Made by a program: the position numbers and the translations under genes | Notes under the pieces: generated by a model | Seen by the model: the letters and a program-made list of their open reading frames with translations, nothing else | Databases searched by the model: none | What the model was told of the DNA's origin: nothing | Assembly: GCA_964398775.1 (NCBI GenBank) | Contig: CAYNND010000005.1 | Coordinates: 7,837 to 71,836, forward strand | Length of the DNA: 64,000 nt | From: CAYNND01 sp964398775 | Lineage (GTDB): Bacteria > Patescibacteriota > Minisyncoccia > Phycocordibacterales > UBA2100 | Reading direction: 5' to 3' | Shown: in pieces, positions 25,157 to 33,719 of the stretch | How the letters are laid out: every line of letters starts with the position of its first letter | Position numbering within the stretch: position 1 is the stretch's first letter

Positions 25157-27010
25157 TTACTGTTGCTGATTTTCCTGCCCTCCTTGTGGTGCCTCAGCAC
25201 CAGCCCCTGCGTCTTTTTGCATTGCCGGACCAATTTCCTGCATTGCCATTCCGAGTGCTTCGGTAGCGTTTTTAATAGAGTCCATATCATCTTTCTGGAG
25301 TGCTTCACGTAAATCCTTTATTTTACCTTCCACTTTTGACTTTATGTCAGCTTGCACCTTATCACCATGTTCTTTCAGTGATTTCTCTGCTTGGTATGCT
25401 ACTTGTTCACCGAAATTCTTCACTTCAACCATTTCTTTTTTCTTCTTGTCCTCCTCAGCATGCAATTCTGCGTCTTTCGTCATTCGCTCAATATCATCTT
25501 TTGAAAGACCTGAACTACCCTTTATCTCAATTGATTGCTGCTTACCTGTTGTTTTTTCTACAGCAGACACTTTGAGGATTCCGTTTGCATCAATATCAAA
25601 GCTAACTTCAATCTGAGGAACGCCTCGAGGTGATGGTGGTATACCATCAAGCAAGAAACGTCCAAGAGAACGGTTATCTCCAGCCATCTCTCGCTCACCT
25701 TGAACTACGTTGATATCAACTGAAGGTTGGTTGTCAGAGTATGTAGAGAAAACTTGAGTTTTGCTTGTTGGTATTGTTGTGTTTCGCATGATGAGCTTTG
25801 TAGCAACTCCACCCGCGGTCTCGATTCCAAGCGAAAGCGGTATAACATCAAGAAGTAGAACATCTTTAACATCTCCCTGAAGAATTCCTGCTTGGATTGC
25901 GGCACCGACGGCGACGACTTCATCCGGGTTAATCGTCTTGTTTGGTTCTTTTCCAAAGTAATTCTTAACCGCATCAACTATCGCTGGCATACGTGTCTGT
26001 CCTCCTACAAGGATCACTTGGTGTATATCACCAATCTTAAACGGTGATGCCTCAAGAGTATCTTTTGTGATCTTCATTGAGCGCGCGATGTACTCTGATG
26101 CGAGTTCTTCAAGTTTTGCCCGTGTGAGCTTCATGAGAAGGTGTTGAGGGCCATCTGCAGTTGAAGTAATGAACGGAATGTTGATTTCTGCTTCAACAGT
26201 AGTTGAAAGTTCAATTTTTGCCTTTTCAGCAGCCTCATCAATTCGCTGGAGGGCCAGTGCGTCCTTGCCAACATCAATACCACTTTCTCTTTTGAATGAA
26301 TCAACAATATGGTGAATAATTTTCTGGTCAATATCGCGGCCACCCATGTGAGAATCGCCACCTGTCGCTTTCACTTCAATCACATCGTCACCCACTTCAA
26401 GAACTGAAACATCAAAAGTACCACCACCAAAGTCATAGACTACTATCTTCTCTTCCTTTTTTGAGTTAAACCCGTAGGCAAGTGCTGCAGCGGTCGGCTC
26501 ATTGATGATTCGCTTTACATCAAGACCTGCAATTGCACCGGCATCCTTTGTCGCTTTTCTTTGATCGTCATTGAAGTATGCAGGAACAGTAATAACTGCT
26601 TCAGTGATTGTTTCGCCTGTTTTTGCTTCTGCATCAGCTTTGAGCTTCGCGAGTACCATTGCAGAAATTTCTTCAGGTCGGTACTCCTTGTCGCCAATAA
26701 CTGCAATAACTCCGCCATCCTTACCAGCTTTTAGTGTATATGGAACTGCGGTAAGGTCTTTCTGAACTTCTGGGTCACTAAATTTGTGACCAATATATCG
26801 CTTAATGCCGTAAATAGTATTTTTTGGATTCGTGACTGACTGTCGCTTAGCGATAACACCTACAAGTCTGTCACCGTTTTTTGAGATTCCAACAACTGAT
26901 GGAGTTGTGCGTGCACCTTCTATGTTTTCAAGAATGGTAGGCTGACCTGCTTGAATGATTGCCATTGCAGAGTTTGTTGTCCCGAGGTCTATACCAAGTA
27001 TTTTTGCCAT
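25157..27010 (-). CDS. dnaK: Hsp70 chaperone DnaK
   Basis: 617 aa with the ATPase signatures IDLGTTNS (residues 6-13), VYDFGGGTFDVS and VILVGGQTRMP, the linker VLLLDVIPLSL and a substrate-binding domain ending in a Gly/Gln-rich tail. It folds and protects proteins with DnaJ and GrpE. The 96-nt upstream gap holds the terminator of the preceding gene and then an AT-rich leader (TTTATATTTTAAC); the start site is less clear than for its neighbours. Confidence 0.97.
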   Translation of the reverse strand: MAKILGIDLGTTNSAMAIIQAGQPTILENIEGARTTPSVVGISKNGDRLVGVIAKRQSVTNPKNTIYGIKRYIGHKFSDPEVQKDLTAVPYTLKAGKDGGVIAVIGDKEYRPEEISAMVLAKLKADAEAKTGETITEAVITVPAYFNDDQRKATKDAGAIAGLDVKRIINEPTAAALAYGFNSKKEEKIVVYDFGGGTFDVSVLEVGDDVIEVKATGGDSHMGGRDIDQKIIHHIVDSFKRESGIDVGKDALALQRIDEAAEKAKIELSTTVEAEINIPFITSTADGPQHLLMKLTRAKLEELASEYIARSMKITKDTLEASPFKIGDIHQVILVGGQTRMPAIVDAVKNYFGKEPNKTINPDEVVAVGAAIQAGILQGDVKDVLLLDVIPLSLGIETAGGVATKLIMRNTTIPTSKTQVFSTYSDNQPSVDINVVQGEREMAGDNRSLGRFLLDGIPPSPRGVPQIEVSFDIDANGILKVSAVEKTTGKQQSIEIKGSSGLSKDDIERMTKDAELHAEEDKKKKEMVEVKNFGEQVAYQAEKSLKEHGDKVQADIKSKVEGKIKDLREALQKDDMDSIKNATEALGMAMQEIGPAMQKDAGAGAEAPQGGQENQQQ

Positions 27011-27059
27011 ATGTAATGTAGTTAAAATATAAAGATTCCTTTCGGATGCCCTATATTAA

Positions 27060-27103
27060 AACGCTCCAGTAAATTATGCAAGTGGTTTATTTACTGGAGC
27101 GTT
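27060..27103 (-). terminator. Intrinsic terminator upstream of dnaK
   Basis: Perfect 14-bp arms AACGCTCCAGTAAA / TTTACTGGAGCGTT around a 16-nt loop, followed on the minus strand by TTTTAATA. It lies 3 nt after the stop of the upstream gene and ends its transcript. Confidence 0.75.
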
Positions 27104-27106
27104 GCG

Positions 27107-27961
27107 TTATGGCTGAAATGTGAGAGTGCGTCGCTCTTTTCCGGTACCCGTGGTTATAGCGAAAGAACTGAGGTACTTCTGGTGCATGATGTCGAAAAAA
27201 TGCATATCTGCAGTAAAAAGGTCGGTCACATCTTGTTCAAAAATAGTATCGTCTGATGCGAAAGTGTCATATTGTTCGCGTGCAGTATCATCAAACGTTA
27301 CTGTTGTAAATATATAGCCCTTGGCACTTGCCTCTTTAAACAAAGCTACAACAGTAGGGTCAGCGCGAAGTGCTTCCCGCAAAGTCGTTGAGTCTGTTAG
27401 AATGAATTGAGCATCTTCATTCTGGATGTGTCCTGATATGCGTGGGAAATCTTTCAACGTGTATGACTCTGGAACAGTTGAATCTCTCAAAATCCAGAAT
27501 AAGCGAACTGCACCAGGAATGTCCATTGCTTTTCTGTAGAAAGTGGGGTCAGTGTATATTTTATTTCGTGCATGCTCCGCATAGCGTCTCCCTATGTAAG
27601 CATTTCCAAACAAAAAGATAAAAAGTGAACTAACAAGGAGTGTCACTAACTGCCCAAGAGCATCTTCTGCACTCAAGAAAGCAATTGCGAGAAGTGCTTT
27701 GACAGCAAAGATACTTGCTCCGAGTGTACACAGCATCACCACTACATCAGCGAAACGCTGCTTACGCGTGTCTTTTGCGGAGAGTCGTTCAAGCATGGAT
27801 GCATAGGAAGGTGAAAATGTGTACGATGTGAATGCAATTGAATACGGCAAAATACTCTGCAGTTTGTGCATATCTATGTCAGCCATAGCTTTCCCCTCCA
27901 TTACTAAAGATTGGTAGAATGTCTGTCTCTTTCTTGCTTCGTCAAGATCGTTATCTTGCAT
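27107..27961 (-). CDS. Two-TM hypothetical protein, 284 aa
   Basis: A charged N-terminal region of about 80 residues, two adjacent membrane segments (about 93-117 and 126-146), and a 135-residue soluble C-terminal domain. I recognise no catalytic motif. It begins 3 nt after the Cas2-like regulator gene, so the two form an operon and may work together. No relation to CRISPR is implied. Confidence 0.65.
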   Translation of the reverse strand: MQDNDLDEARKRQTFYQSLVMEGKAMADIDMHKLQSILPYSIAFTSYTFSPSYASMLERLSAKDTRKQRFADVVVMLCTLGASIFAVKALLAIAFLSAEDALGQLVTLLVSSLFIFLFGNAYIGRRYAEHARNKIYTDPTFYRKAMDIPGAVRLFWILRDSTVPESYTLKDFPRISGHIQNEDAQFILTDSTTLREALRADPTVVALFKEASAKGYIFTTVTFDDTAREQYDTFASDDTIFEQDVTDLFTADMHFFDIMHQKYLSSFAITTGTGKERRTLTFQP

Positions 27962-27964
27962 GAT

Positions 27965-28555
27965 CTATTCTAGCTCAAATAGTGCAATGTACTGTTCAAC
28001 GTTGTCGATATCTATAGCTACAAGATACCGTACATACTCCGAAGCATTAAAGAAATCACAAATTGATTTCACCTCTTCTGTGCATTCAAAAGGGTAAATA
28101 TACACTGAGCGCTGATACACTTTAAAGCCTATATCTTCGAGTTTCTGACGGAATGAATTACGAGTCGTAGTCATTTCCTTCGGGAAGTCAAACATCACTA
28201 CTCTCCATTTTTTATCCCACCTCTTCGGGGTTGCGACTGAAAGATCCCATATAGCCACTTCTGCCAGCTTCACTTTCCCTTCTTGAGTCAGCAAAATATA
28301 ATACTCGTCGCCGCGCTCCTTTATTGCGATGCGGTTTTGCTCTTCAAGATACTTAATAGCTTTCCATATTCGATTACGCTCGAATCTATCTTGAGGTTTA
28401 AAATGGCTTATAACCTGCAATGCGTTAGCCTCAGCATGCGCAGAATCAAACTCAGCCTCAACGAGGCGAAGTATTGACTGAGCGAGCGATCCGCGCCCTG
28501 GTGTCCCAATGTGTCCAGTTACTGGACTCTGAGGGAGTACCTTTCTTTTCTTCAT
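27965..28555 (-). CDS. wHTH protein with Cas2/PaaX-like C-terminal domain
   Basis: 196 aa. Residues about 25-110 form a winged helix with a wing-like RIAIKERGDEYYILLTQEG. Residues 115-196 form a ferredoxin-like domain: KWRVVMFDFPKEM (Asp123 at the Cas2 active-site position), the long helix RNSFRQKLEDIGFKVYQRSVYIYP and a last strand YLVAIDIDNV. The same two parts are found in PaaX-type repressors, whose third domain resembles Cas2. A DNA-binding regulator is more likely than a CRISPR nuclease, as no repeats or other cas genes are seen. TAGTCT ends 6 nt before the ATG. Confidence 0.75.
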   Translation of the reverse strand: MKKRKVLPQSPVTGHIGTPGRGSLAQSILRLVEAEFDSAHAEANALQVISHFKPQDRFERNRIWKAIKYLEEQNRIAIKERGDEYYILLTQEGKVKLAEVAIWDLSVATPKRWDKKWRVVMFDFPKEMTTTRNSFRQKLEDIGFKVYQRSVYIYPFECTEEVKSICDFFNASEYVRYLVAIDIDNVEQYIALFELE

Positions 28556-28561
28556 AACCTG

Positions 28562-28567
28562 AGACTA
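28562..28567 (-). promoter_or_regulatory. -10 of Cas2/PaaX-like gene
   Basis: TAGTCT on the minus strand ends 6 nt before the ATG at 28555. Confidence 0.4.
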
Positions 28568-28648
28568 TCACTGCTTGCGTAATATTTCAAACGCTCAGTA
28601 CTGGGCTGATATGCACATGAGGGATAGAATATACGACACATATCATGC

Positions 28649-28654
28649 TACTCT
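28649..28654 (+). promoter_or_regulatory. -10 of pilin gene
   Basis: TACTCT ends 6 nt before the ATG at 28661; a TATCAT lies further upstream at 28641-28646. Confidence 0.4.
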
Positions 28655-28660
28655 TAAAAA

Positions 28661-29131
28661 ATGAGTAAAAAACTCAGTGGGTTCACACTTATCGAGCTCC
28701 TTGTTGTTATAGCAATCATTGGTGTACTTTCTGCCGTAGTGCTTGCGTCTATGAATGCTTCGCGCGGCAAGGCGCGGTACACGCGCATCCTCGAAGATTT
28801 TCGCTCGATCGAGACTGCTGTTCGTCTTGCGTATGATGCAAATAAAGCTTACCCTACTGATGTTCTTTGGGGGGTCTTTCCTCCCGAGCTGACACAGTAT
28901 TTGAGTCGATGGCCAAAACCGCCTTGTAGTGGCTGGACATATGATTATGAAAATTGGTCAGATGGACGCATCTATGTGACTGCACGAAATGCATCAAATG
29001 ATGATGTGGTGTATTACTGTATTGAAGATGAAAGCGAAAATTGTCCAAATACAGCATCGGCACCAAGTTCGGGCTCGATAAATATAGTTACCGATTGGCC
29101 TGCAAAGGCAATTCAGTGTACAGAATTATAG
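28661..29131 (+). CDS. Type IV pilin / pseudopilin
   Basis: 156 aa with a class III leader: MSKKLSG then FTLIELLVVIAIIGVLSAVVLASM, so prepilin peptidase would cut after Gly7 and Glu5 of the mature protein is conserved. The globular part has paired cysteines (CSGW, YYCIEDESENC, IQC) near the C-terminus. It may form surface pili for attachment or DNA uptake; no pil machinery genes are adjacent. It converges on grpE. Confidence 0.88.
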   Translation: MSKKLSGFTLIELLVVIAIIGVLSAVVLASMNASRGKARYTRILEDFRSIETAVRLAYDANKAYPTDVLWGVFPPELTQYLSRWPKPPCSGWTYDYENWSDGRIYVTARNASNDDVVYYCIEDESENCPNTASAPSSGSINIVTDWPAKAIQCTEL

Positions 29132-29141
29132 ATTTTTTGCG

Positions 29142-29702
29142 CTACTTTGCTACTGTTACGCGAGCTGGTCTGATTACTCTCCCCGAAAGCTCATATCCTG
29201 CACGCTGCACTTTTGCGATATGCCCAGCTGAAAATTCGGAATTTTCAATATCACCTGATGGGTCGTGTCGCATTGGGTCGAAGATTTCACCCACTTTCCC
29301 AAACGGCTTAATGCCATTTTCTTCGAGTACTTTTTTAAATTGAGTGTGGATGTACTCAATGCCAATTCTCCAATTAGCATCAACCTTTTCCCATGCTGCT
29401 CCAGTAAAGGCTGCATCAAAGGCATCAAGCACGGGGAGCAGATCTTCTAGCAATCGTTCTTTCACTATATCGCCAACTCGTGTTCGCTCCTCCGCAGCAG
29501 CTCTGTCTCTATTGACGACATCAGCTTTCATGCGCTGCCAGCCATCGAGATACTCTTGCTTCTCTTTCTCCAGTAACTTGATTCTATTGCGAAGCTTCTG
29601 GATGGCTGCTGCGCCAGCATCATCCTCATATACTACTTCGCTGTTTGTATCTCCTTGATCGTTGCTTTCGTTTGAATTTTTAGTATGTATATCGTCTGTC
29701 AT
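29142..29702 (-). CDS. grpE: Nucleotide exchange factor GrpE
   Basis: 186 aa. An acidic N-terminus, a long coiled coil (EKEKQEYLDGWQRMKADVVNRDR), and the C-terminal beta domain with FDPMRHDP and RPARVTVAK. It releases ADP from DnaK. The start at MTDDIHTKN is chosen because TATACT ends 6 nt before it; a longer frame from 29720 would cover that promoter. Confidence 0.93.
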   Translation of the reverse strand: MTDDIHTKNSNESNDQGDTNSEVVYEDDAGAAAIQKLRNRIKLLEKEKQEYLDGWQRMKADVVNRDRAAAEERTRVGDIVKERLLEDLLPVLDAFDAAFTGAAWEKVDANWRIGIEYIHTQFKKVLEENGIKPFGKVGEIFDPMRHDPSGDIENSEFSAGHIAKVQRAGYELSGRVIRPARVTVAK

Positions 29703-29708
29703 TGCGTT

Positions 29709-29755
29709 AGTATAGGACATTGTTACCAAAAGAAAAGTGCCCGATATGGTATGCT
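29709..29755. promoter_or_regulatory. Divergent grpE / hypothetical promoters
   Basis: Minus-strand TATACT (29714-29709) ends 6 nt before the grpE ATG. Plus-strand TATGCT (29750-29755) ends 6 nt before the ATG at 29762. Confidence 0.6.
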
Positions 29756-29761
29756 TTTGCA

Positions 29762-30622
29762 ATGGGAGAGGCTGAACAACACCATGAAGCAAGCCCATCT
29801 TCAGATCGTCGGTGGGTATCTCGTGAAGTCCCGGAGACTGGCAAAGAGCATTTTGCATCTCAATATGCGTTTGCTCAAAAAATCCATGAACGCACTGGAA
29901 TGGATATGGACCAGTGCATCATGCGCTTTACTTCACTGATACGTGGCTACATGTATGTCCCAGTGCGCAATATTGTGAGAGGGAGACGTAGAAACAATAT
30001 TCCCTTTGAGCGTCTGGTTGATGAAGCATATGCAGTGTACAAAAAAGGCTTCGACGCCTCAAAAGAAAAAGGGAATACTTCTATCCAATACGAGTCCACT
30101 GAAGAAGCTGTTGGTTGGAAGAGATTTGGGTGTTTTTCGTATGAAGTACTCTTCAGTAAACCAGGCCATGTAGTCCACCTACATTTCAATAACTATGAGT
30201 ATGATGCAACCGCTTCCCCGCTCTCAGCAGCAAAACAAGCTCAACGTATACAAGAACTCACAGACCTGTTTAGACACTTAAAAATGCATTACCCTCAGGT
30301 AACACATGTGGAGGGAAATTCATGGATATACAACTTAACTGGATATTGCTCACTACTTCCTGATTCATATACGCGAAGCCTCGCGTCGATAGACGATACT
30401 CGTGACCTCTGGCAAACAGGTTCGATTTGGGGGCAGTTTGTTCGTGCAGACGGCTCACTCGATACTCAACGCATGGAAATGCTCTTGAATGCAGCTGAAT
30501 TAATCGTACCTTGCACACATGAGCTCGAGCTGTACAAGATGCTCAATGCAATACTTCCGCTAAAACCACTCTCAGCACGCGGCTCCGTAAAAGATTTCTA
30601 TGCTCACTACGGCATTGAGTAA
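29762..30622 (+). CDS. Hypothetical protein, 286 aa
   Basis: A soluble, mixed alpha/beta-looking protein with no membrane segment or motif I recognise. Residues about 50-80 are basic (VRNIVRGRRRNN), and the middle has VVHLHFNNYEYD. Start 29762 is preferred to 29720 because TATGCT lies 6 nt upstream. It is divergent from grpE and followed by a hairpin. No function assigned. Confidence 0.65.
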   Translation: MGEAEQHHEASPSSDRRWVSREVPETGKEHFASQYAFAQKIHERTGMDMDQCIMRFTSLIRGYMYVPVRNIVRGRRRNNIPFERLVDEAYAVYKKGFDASKEKGNTSIQYESTEEAVGWKRFGCFSYEVLFSKPGHVVHLHFNNYEYDATASPLSAAKQAQRIQELTDLFRHLKMHYPQVTHVEGNSWIYNLTGYCSLLPDSYTRSLASIDDTRDLWQTGSIWGQFVRADGSLDTQRMEMLLNAAELIVPCTHELELYKMLNAILPLKPLSARGSVKDFYAHYGIE

Positions 30623-30664
30623 TTGCAATGCGCATTTTTGAGCTTATTGTCTTCATAATATATT

Positions 30665-30694
30665 GGGGTGAGGCACTGAGTTGTGCCGCACCCC
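30665..30694. terminator. Candidate terminator hairpin
   Basis: GGGGTG-a-GGCAC / GTGCC-g-CACCCC forms an 11-bp stem with one mismatch and a 6-nt loop, between a plus-strand and a minus-strand gene. Following bases are only moderately T-rich (ATTGTTGTTC). Confidence 0.5.
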
Positions 30695-30702
30695 ATTGTT
30701 GT

Positions 30703-30876
30703 TCACCACTGAATTTGTAACCACACCTTGATAGTCGGCCAAATCAGTGGTTTACAATAGGACCAAAGTGACCGAAATACCCATCCCCAGAAGGCTACCG
30801 TAGCGATTACGGCAACAACTACGAATACAGTAAACGGCCAATCGATCTTTCTTCGCTTAGGTACGTTTGTAGGCAT
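30703..30876 (-). CDS. Small single-TM protein
   Basis: 57 aa from MPTNVPKRRK; an upstream ATG at 30891 would add five residues. A basic N-terminus precedes one long hydrophobic, Trp-rich segment (FTVFVVVAVIATVAFWGWVF), then a second amphipathic stretch ending in Trp. The positive-inside rule places the N-terminus in the cytoplasm. TATGAG lies 6 nt before this ATG. Unknown function; a real gene seems likely from the hydrophobic pattern, but it is short. Confidence 0.45.
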   Translation of the reverse strand: MPTNVPKRRKIDWPFTVFVVVAVIATVAFWGWVFRSLWSYCKPLIWPTIKVWLQIQW

Positions 30877-30931
30877 CAGAACCTCATACACTACCTAGAA
30901 TGAAAGCCTAACAAGTATATATCGACTTGCA

Positions 30932-30963
30932 ACAAAAAATACCCCGGGAGGGGTATTTTTTGT
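30932..30963. terminator. Intrinsic terminator after rpsI
   Basis: A 14-bp stem ACAAAAAATACCCC / GGGGTATTTTTTGT with loop GGGA, 6 nt past the rpsI stop. It ends the ribosomal operon and can act in both directions. Confidence 0.9.
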
Positions 30964-30969
30964 AAGTAA

Positions 30970-31359
30970 TTAACGCTTTGACCATTGTGGCGATCGGCGC
31001 GCTTTCTTGAGACCAAACTTCTTTCGCTCCACAGCACGAGAGTCGCGAGTGAGGAAACCTTTTGCCTTCAAATCTGCGCGAAGCGAGACATCCATCTTAA
31101 GAAGTGCACGAGCTACACCAAGACGAATTGCCTCTGCTTGCGCTGATGGCCCACCACCTTTTGTCATCGCTGATATCTCAAGAGTTTGACCTTCAGCAGA
31201 CGCAAGTGCGTTCATGCGCTGTACAGCAGTTTTAAAATATTCTTCAAACTTTCTACCATTTACAGTAAGAGTAGTTTTCTTAGCTGCAGGCACAATGCGA
31301 ACACGTGCTGTAGCTGTTTTACGTCTTCCAATTCCTTCAAAATACTTTTCTTTTGTCAT
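30970..31359 (-). CDS. rpsI: 30S ribosomal protein S9
   Basis: 129 aa with the family start YFEGIGRRKTATARVRIVPA, the middle GGGPSAQAEAIRLGVARALL and the strongly basic tail KKFGLKKARRSPQWSKR that reaches the P-site tRNA. It follows rplM by 7 nt and is the last gene of the run. Confidence 0.97.
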   Translation of the reverse strand: MTKEKYFEGIGRRKTATARVRIVPAAKKTTLTVNGRKFEEYFKTAVQRMNALASAEGQTLEISAMTKGGGPSAQAEAIRLGVARALLKMDVSLRADLKAKGFLTRDSRAVERKKFGLKKARRSPQWSKR

Positions 31360-31366
31360 GGTAGTT

Positions 31367-31729
31367 CTATTTCTTAATAATGAGATTCTTCATTCGTTTT
31401 GTGCGGAGTGTATTTCTTGGAAGCATTCGAGAAACTGCAGTTCTCAAAACCTCATCATGACCAAACTTTTCAATCATTCTGCGCATTGAGATATGTCGAA
31501 GTCCACCTGGGTATCCAGAGTACTTAACATATTGCTTCGTTCCTTCACGAGCATCTGGAATATCAAGCTCTGTTACGTTTTCAATTGTGACAGTTACTGG
31601 TGCTACGATTCTCTTCTCTGCGTCAACCCGGTCTTTCCCAAGTAGTAAAGATGCTATTTTACTAGCTGCACGTCCAAGGCGCATACCTTTCACGTCAACG
31701 ACATGATTTTTTGTTTCTTGTGTTTTCAT
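31367..31729 (-). CDS. rplM: 50S ribosomal protein L13
   Basis: 120 aa from MKTQETKN; the longer frame overlaps rplQ. Typical elements are VVDVKGMRLGRAASKIASLLLGKD, KYSGYPGGLRH and MLPRNTLRTKRMKNL. It is shorter than the usual 140-150 aa: the stretch between the first motif and KYSGYPGG is compressed. It pairs with rpsI as in most bacteria. Confidence 0.95.
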   Translation of the reverse strand: MKTQETKNHVVDVKGMRLGRAASKIASLLLGKDRVDAEKRIVAPVTVTIENVTELDIPDAREGTKQYVKYSGYPGGLRHISMRRMIEKFGHDEVLRTAVSRMLPRNTLRTKRMKNLIIKK

Positions 31730-31730
31730 G

Positions 31731-32084
31731 TTATACAAATTCAATTCGCGCCTCGTCATGAGCAACATTAGTTGCTGTTCCGAGCTTGGTAATGCGTGTG
31801 TATCCACCTGCTCGCTTCTCATAGCGCGGTGCAATGGTTGCGTGAAGTTTCGCTACTGTCTCATCATCGTTTCCAAGTCGAGCTGCAAGCAAGCGTCGTG
31901 AAGCAACTGTGTTCTTTTTGGCCGTTGTAACCATCTTCTCGATGTATGGACGAAGCTCTTTAGCCTTAGCTACTGTCGTTACGATAGCCTCCTCCTTTAC
32001 GAGCGAACGCGCAAGAGAGCGCATAAGTGCAGTTCTCTGGTTTGTTGGTCGTCCGAAGTTTCTTGTTTTGTTGTGGTGTTTCAT
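31731..32084 (-). CDS. rplQ: 50S ribosomal protein L17
   Basis: 117 aa. Family start MKHHNKTRNFGRPTNQRTALMRSLARSLV, then TVAKAKELRPYIEKMVT and the C-terminal GGYTRITKLG. Follows rpoA by 14 nt as in the classical alpha operon. No Shine-Dalgarno is visible before the ATG. Confidence 0.97.
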   Translation of the reverse strand: MKHHNKTRNFGRPTNQRTALMRSLARSLVKEEAIVTTVAKAKELRPYIEKMVTTAKKNTVASRRLLAARLGNDDETVAKLHATIAPRYEKRAGGYTRITKLGTATNVAHDEARIEFV

Positions 32085-32098
32085 AGGTCTAAACTAAA

Positions 32099-33067
32099 TT
32101 ATGCTCGAAGTGAAATACCCTTGTCGTGCAGTACTTTCTTAATTTCCTGTACTCCCTTCTGTCCAAGGCCTTGTATTGCAAGAAGGTCCTCTTCGCGCTT
32201 TCTGACAAGACCGCCAAGTGTACGAATACCTGCCTCATCAACTACCGCAAAGACGCGCGGAGTAAGTCCAAGCTCTTCTACTCGCATCTTGAGGATTTCC
32301 ATATCTCCTTGGAGCGGGATTTCCTCACGTGGCGCAGCTTTCTTAACCTCTACTTTTTCAACTGGAGCAAGTGTCTCCTCTTTGAAACCAATTATTGCCT
32401 TGAGCTGATGAATCATGATGTCAATTGATTGCTCAAGTGCTGCTCGTGGTGTGACAGTACCATCAGTCTCAACAGTAATCTTCAAGCGATTGAAGTCTGT
32501 TCTATCACCAACACGCATATTCTCAACTTCGTAGTTTACTCGGCGTATAGGAGAAAATGCTGCATCAAGTGCGATTGCACCAATTTCAACACGATCTTTA
32601 TGGATTATTTCCTTTGGAATAAAACCAATGTTTTTCTCAATAGTAGCCTCAATTTCAAGCTTCTTCTTTGATGCAACCTCGCAGATATACTGGTCAGGGT
32701 TTAAGACCTGTACTTGCCCAGGAACTTTGATATCCGCTGCAGTAACTTGCTTCTCTCCTGTGATTGAGAGTGAGATGCGCTGGGGCTCTGCTCCGTCCAT
32801 TTGAAAGCGTACTCTCTTCAAGTTCAAAAGCAAAGTGATAATGTCCTCCTTAACACCCTCAAGTGTTGAAAATTCATGTGTAACGCCTTCAATTTTGACG
32901 TTCGTGATCGCAACACCAGGAAGCGACGAAAGTATGATCCTTCGAAGTGAGTTACCGATAGTGTGTCCGTATCCTGGGAAAAAGCCGTCAATCTCAAAGA
33001 CTGCTCGGTTACCTTCCTCTTTCACTGCTCGTGGCTTTGATGGGAGTACGATGTGGTGTTCTGACAT
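32099..33067 (-). CDS. rpoA: RNA polymerase subunit alpha
   Basis: 322 aa. The N-terminal dimerisation domain has FEIDGFFPGYGHTIGNSLRRIILSSLPG, and the flexible linker (KKAAPREEIP) leads to the C-terminal domain with EELGLTPRVFAVVDEAGIRTLGGLV and IQGLGQKGVQEIKK, which contacts DNA and regulators. The start MSEHHIVLPSK is an ATG; the longer frame begins with TTG. Confidence 0.97.
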   Translation of the reverse strand: MSEHHIVLPSKPRAVKEEGNRAVFEIDGFFPGYGHTIGNSLRRIILSSLPGVAITNVKIEGVTHEFSTLEGVKEDIITLLLNLKRVRFQMDGAEPQRISLSITGEKQVTAADIKVPGQVQVLNPDQYICEVASKKKLEIEATIEKNIGFIPKEIIHKDRVEIGAIALDAAFSPIRRVNYEVENMRVGDRTDFNRLKITVETDGTVTPRAALEQSIDIMIHQLKAIIGFKEETLAPVEKVEVKKAAPREEIPLQGDMEILKMRVEELGLTPRVFAVVDEAGIRTLGGLVRKREEDLLAIQGLGQKGVQEIKKVLHDKGISLRA

Positions 33068-33102
33068 ACGTGTATACAATTAAACTAAGTAAAAAGACAC
33101 TA

Positions 33103-33699
33103 CTATCGGGTGTAGAACTCGAAGATCATTGCTAGGTCAAACATTGACTCGCTACTCTTGAACACTGGGATTGTAGCAATCGTTGCCTCTTTTTTGTCCG
33201 TATCAACTGTGAACCATGAAGCTGGATGTGTCCAATCAGCATTCTGGAAAAGTACCCCATCCTTACTTCCAAGTCGTACCCCAACTACATCTGAAACCTT
33301 TAATGCCTGTGATGGCGTTGTGATGCGTCGTCCGTTGATAGTTATGTGACCGTGTGCAACCATCTGTCGTGCCATGCGGCGAGTTTTAGCGAGTCCAATT
33401 CGGTAAATTGCGTTGTCGGCTCGCATTTCAAGCGCAGCGAACAATGCCGCAGGTGAATCTTTTGCTGTAATAGTTTGGTGGATATACTTTTGAAGTTGCT
33501 TCTCAGTAATTCCGTATGCAAAACGTACTTTCTGCTTTTCTTTAAATTGCTTTCCATAATCAGAAAGTGTTGCTGGTCGCTTCCCTCGCTTACTGTTTTT
33601 CGATCGTGCTTCTGAAACAGCAAACTTCTGTGTCTGTGTTTTCTCGAAGATTGGTGCTCCGAGTCTTTTTGCCAATTTGAATCGTGGTCCAAGTTTCAT
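33103..33699 (-). CDS. rpsD: 30S ribosomal protein S4
   Basis: 198 aa. An S4 domain (MRADNAIYRIGLAKTRRMARQMVAHGHITINGRRI) and the N-terminal RNA-binding part with YGKQFKEKQKVRFAYGI. No zinc cysteines are present (the C-minus form). S4 starts assembly of the 30S body and in many bacteria represses this operon. Confidence 0.97.
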   Translation of the reverse strand: MKLGPRFKLAKRLGAPIFEKTQTQKFAVSEARSKNSKRGKRPATLSDYGKQFKEKQKVRFAYGITEKQLQKYIHQTITAKDSPAALFAALEMRADNAIYRIGLAKTRRMARQMVAHGHITINGRRITTPSQALKVSDVVGVRLGSKDGVLFQNADWTHPASWFTVDTDKKEATIATIPVFKSSESMFDLAMIFEFYTR

Positions 33700-33719
33700 A
33701 GTAGTTCTTTCTTATGGGA

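Noticed and set aside
27965..28555. A CRISPR-Cas locus, suggested by the Cas2-like domain
   Set aside because: No repeat-spacer array or other cas gene is in the window, and the winged helix fusion fits a PaaX-type regulator.
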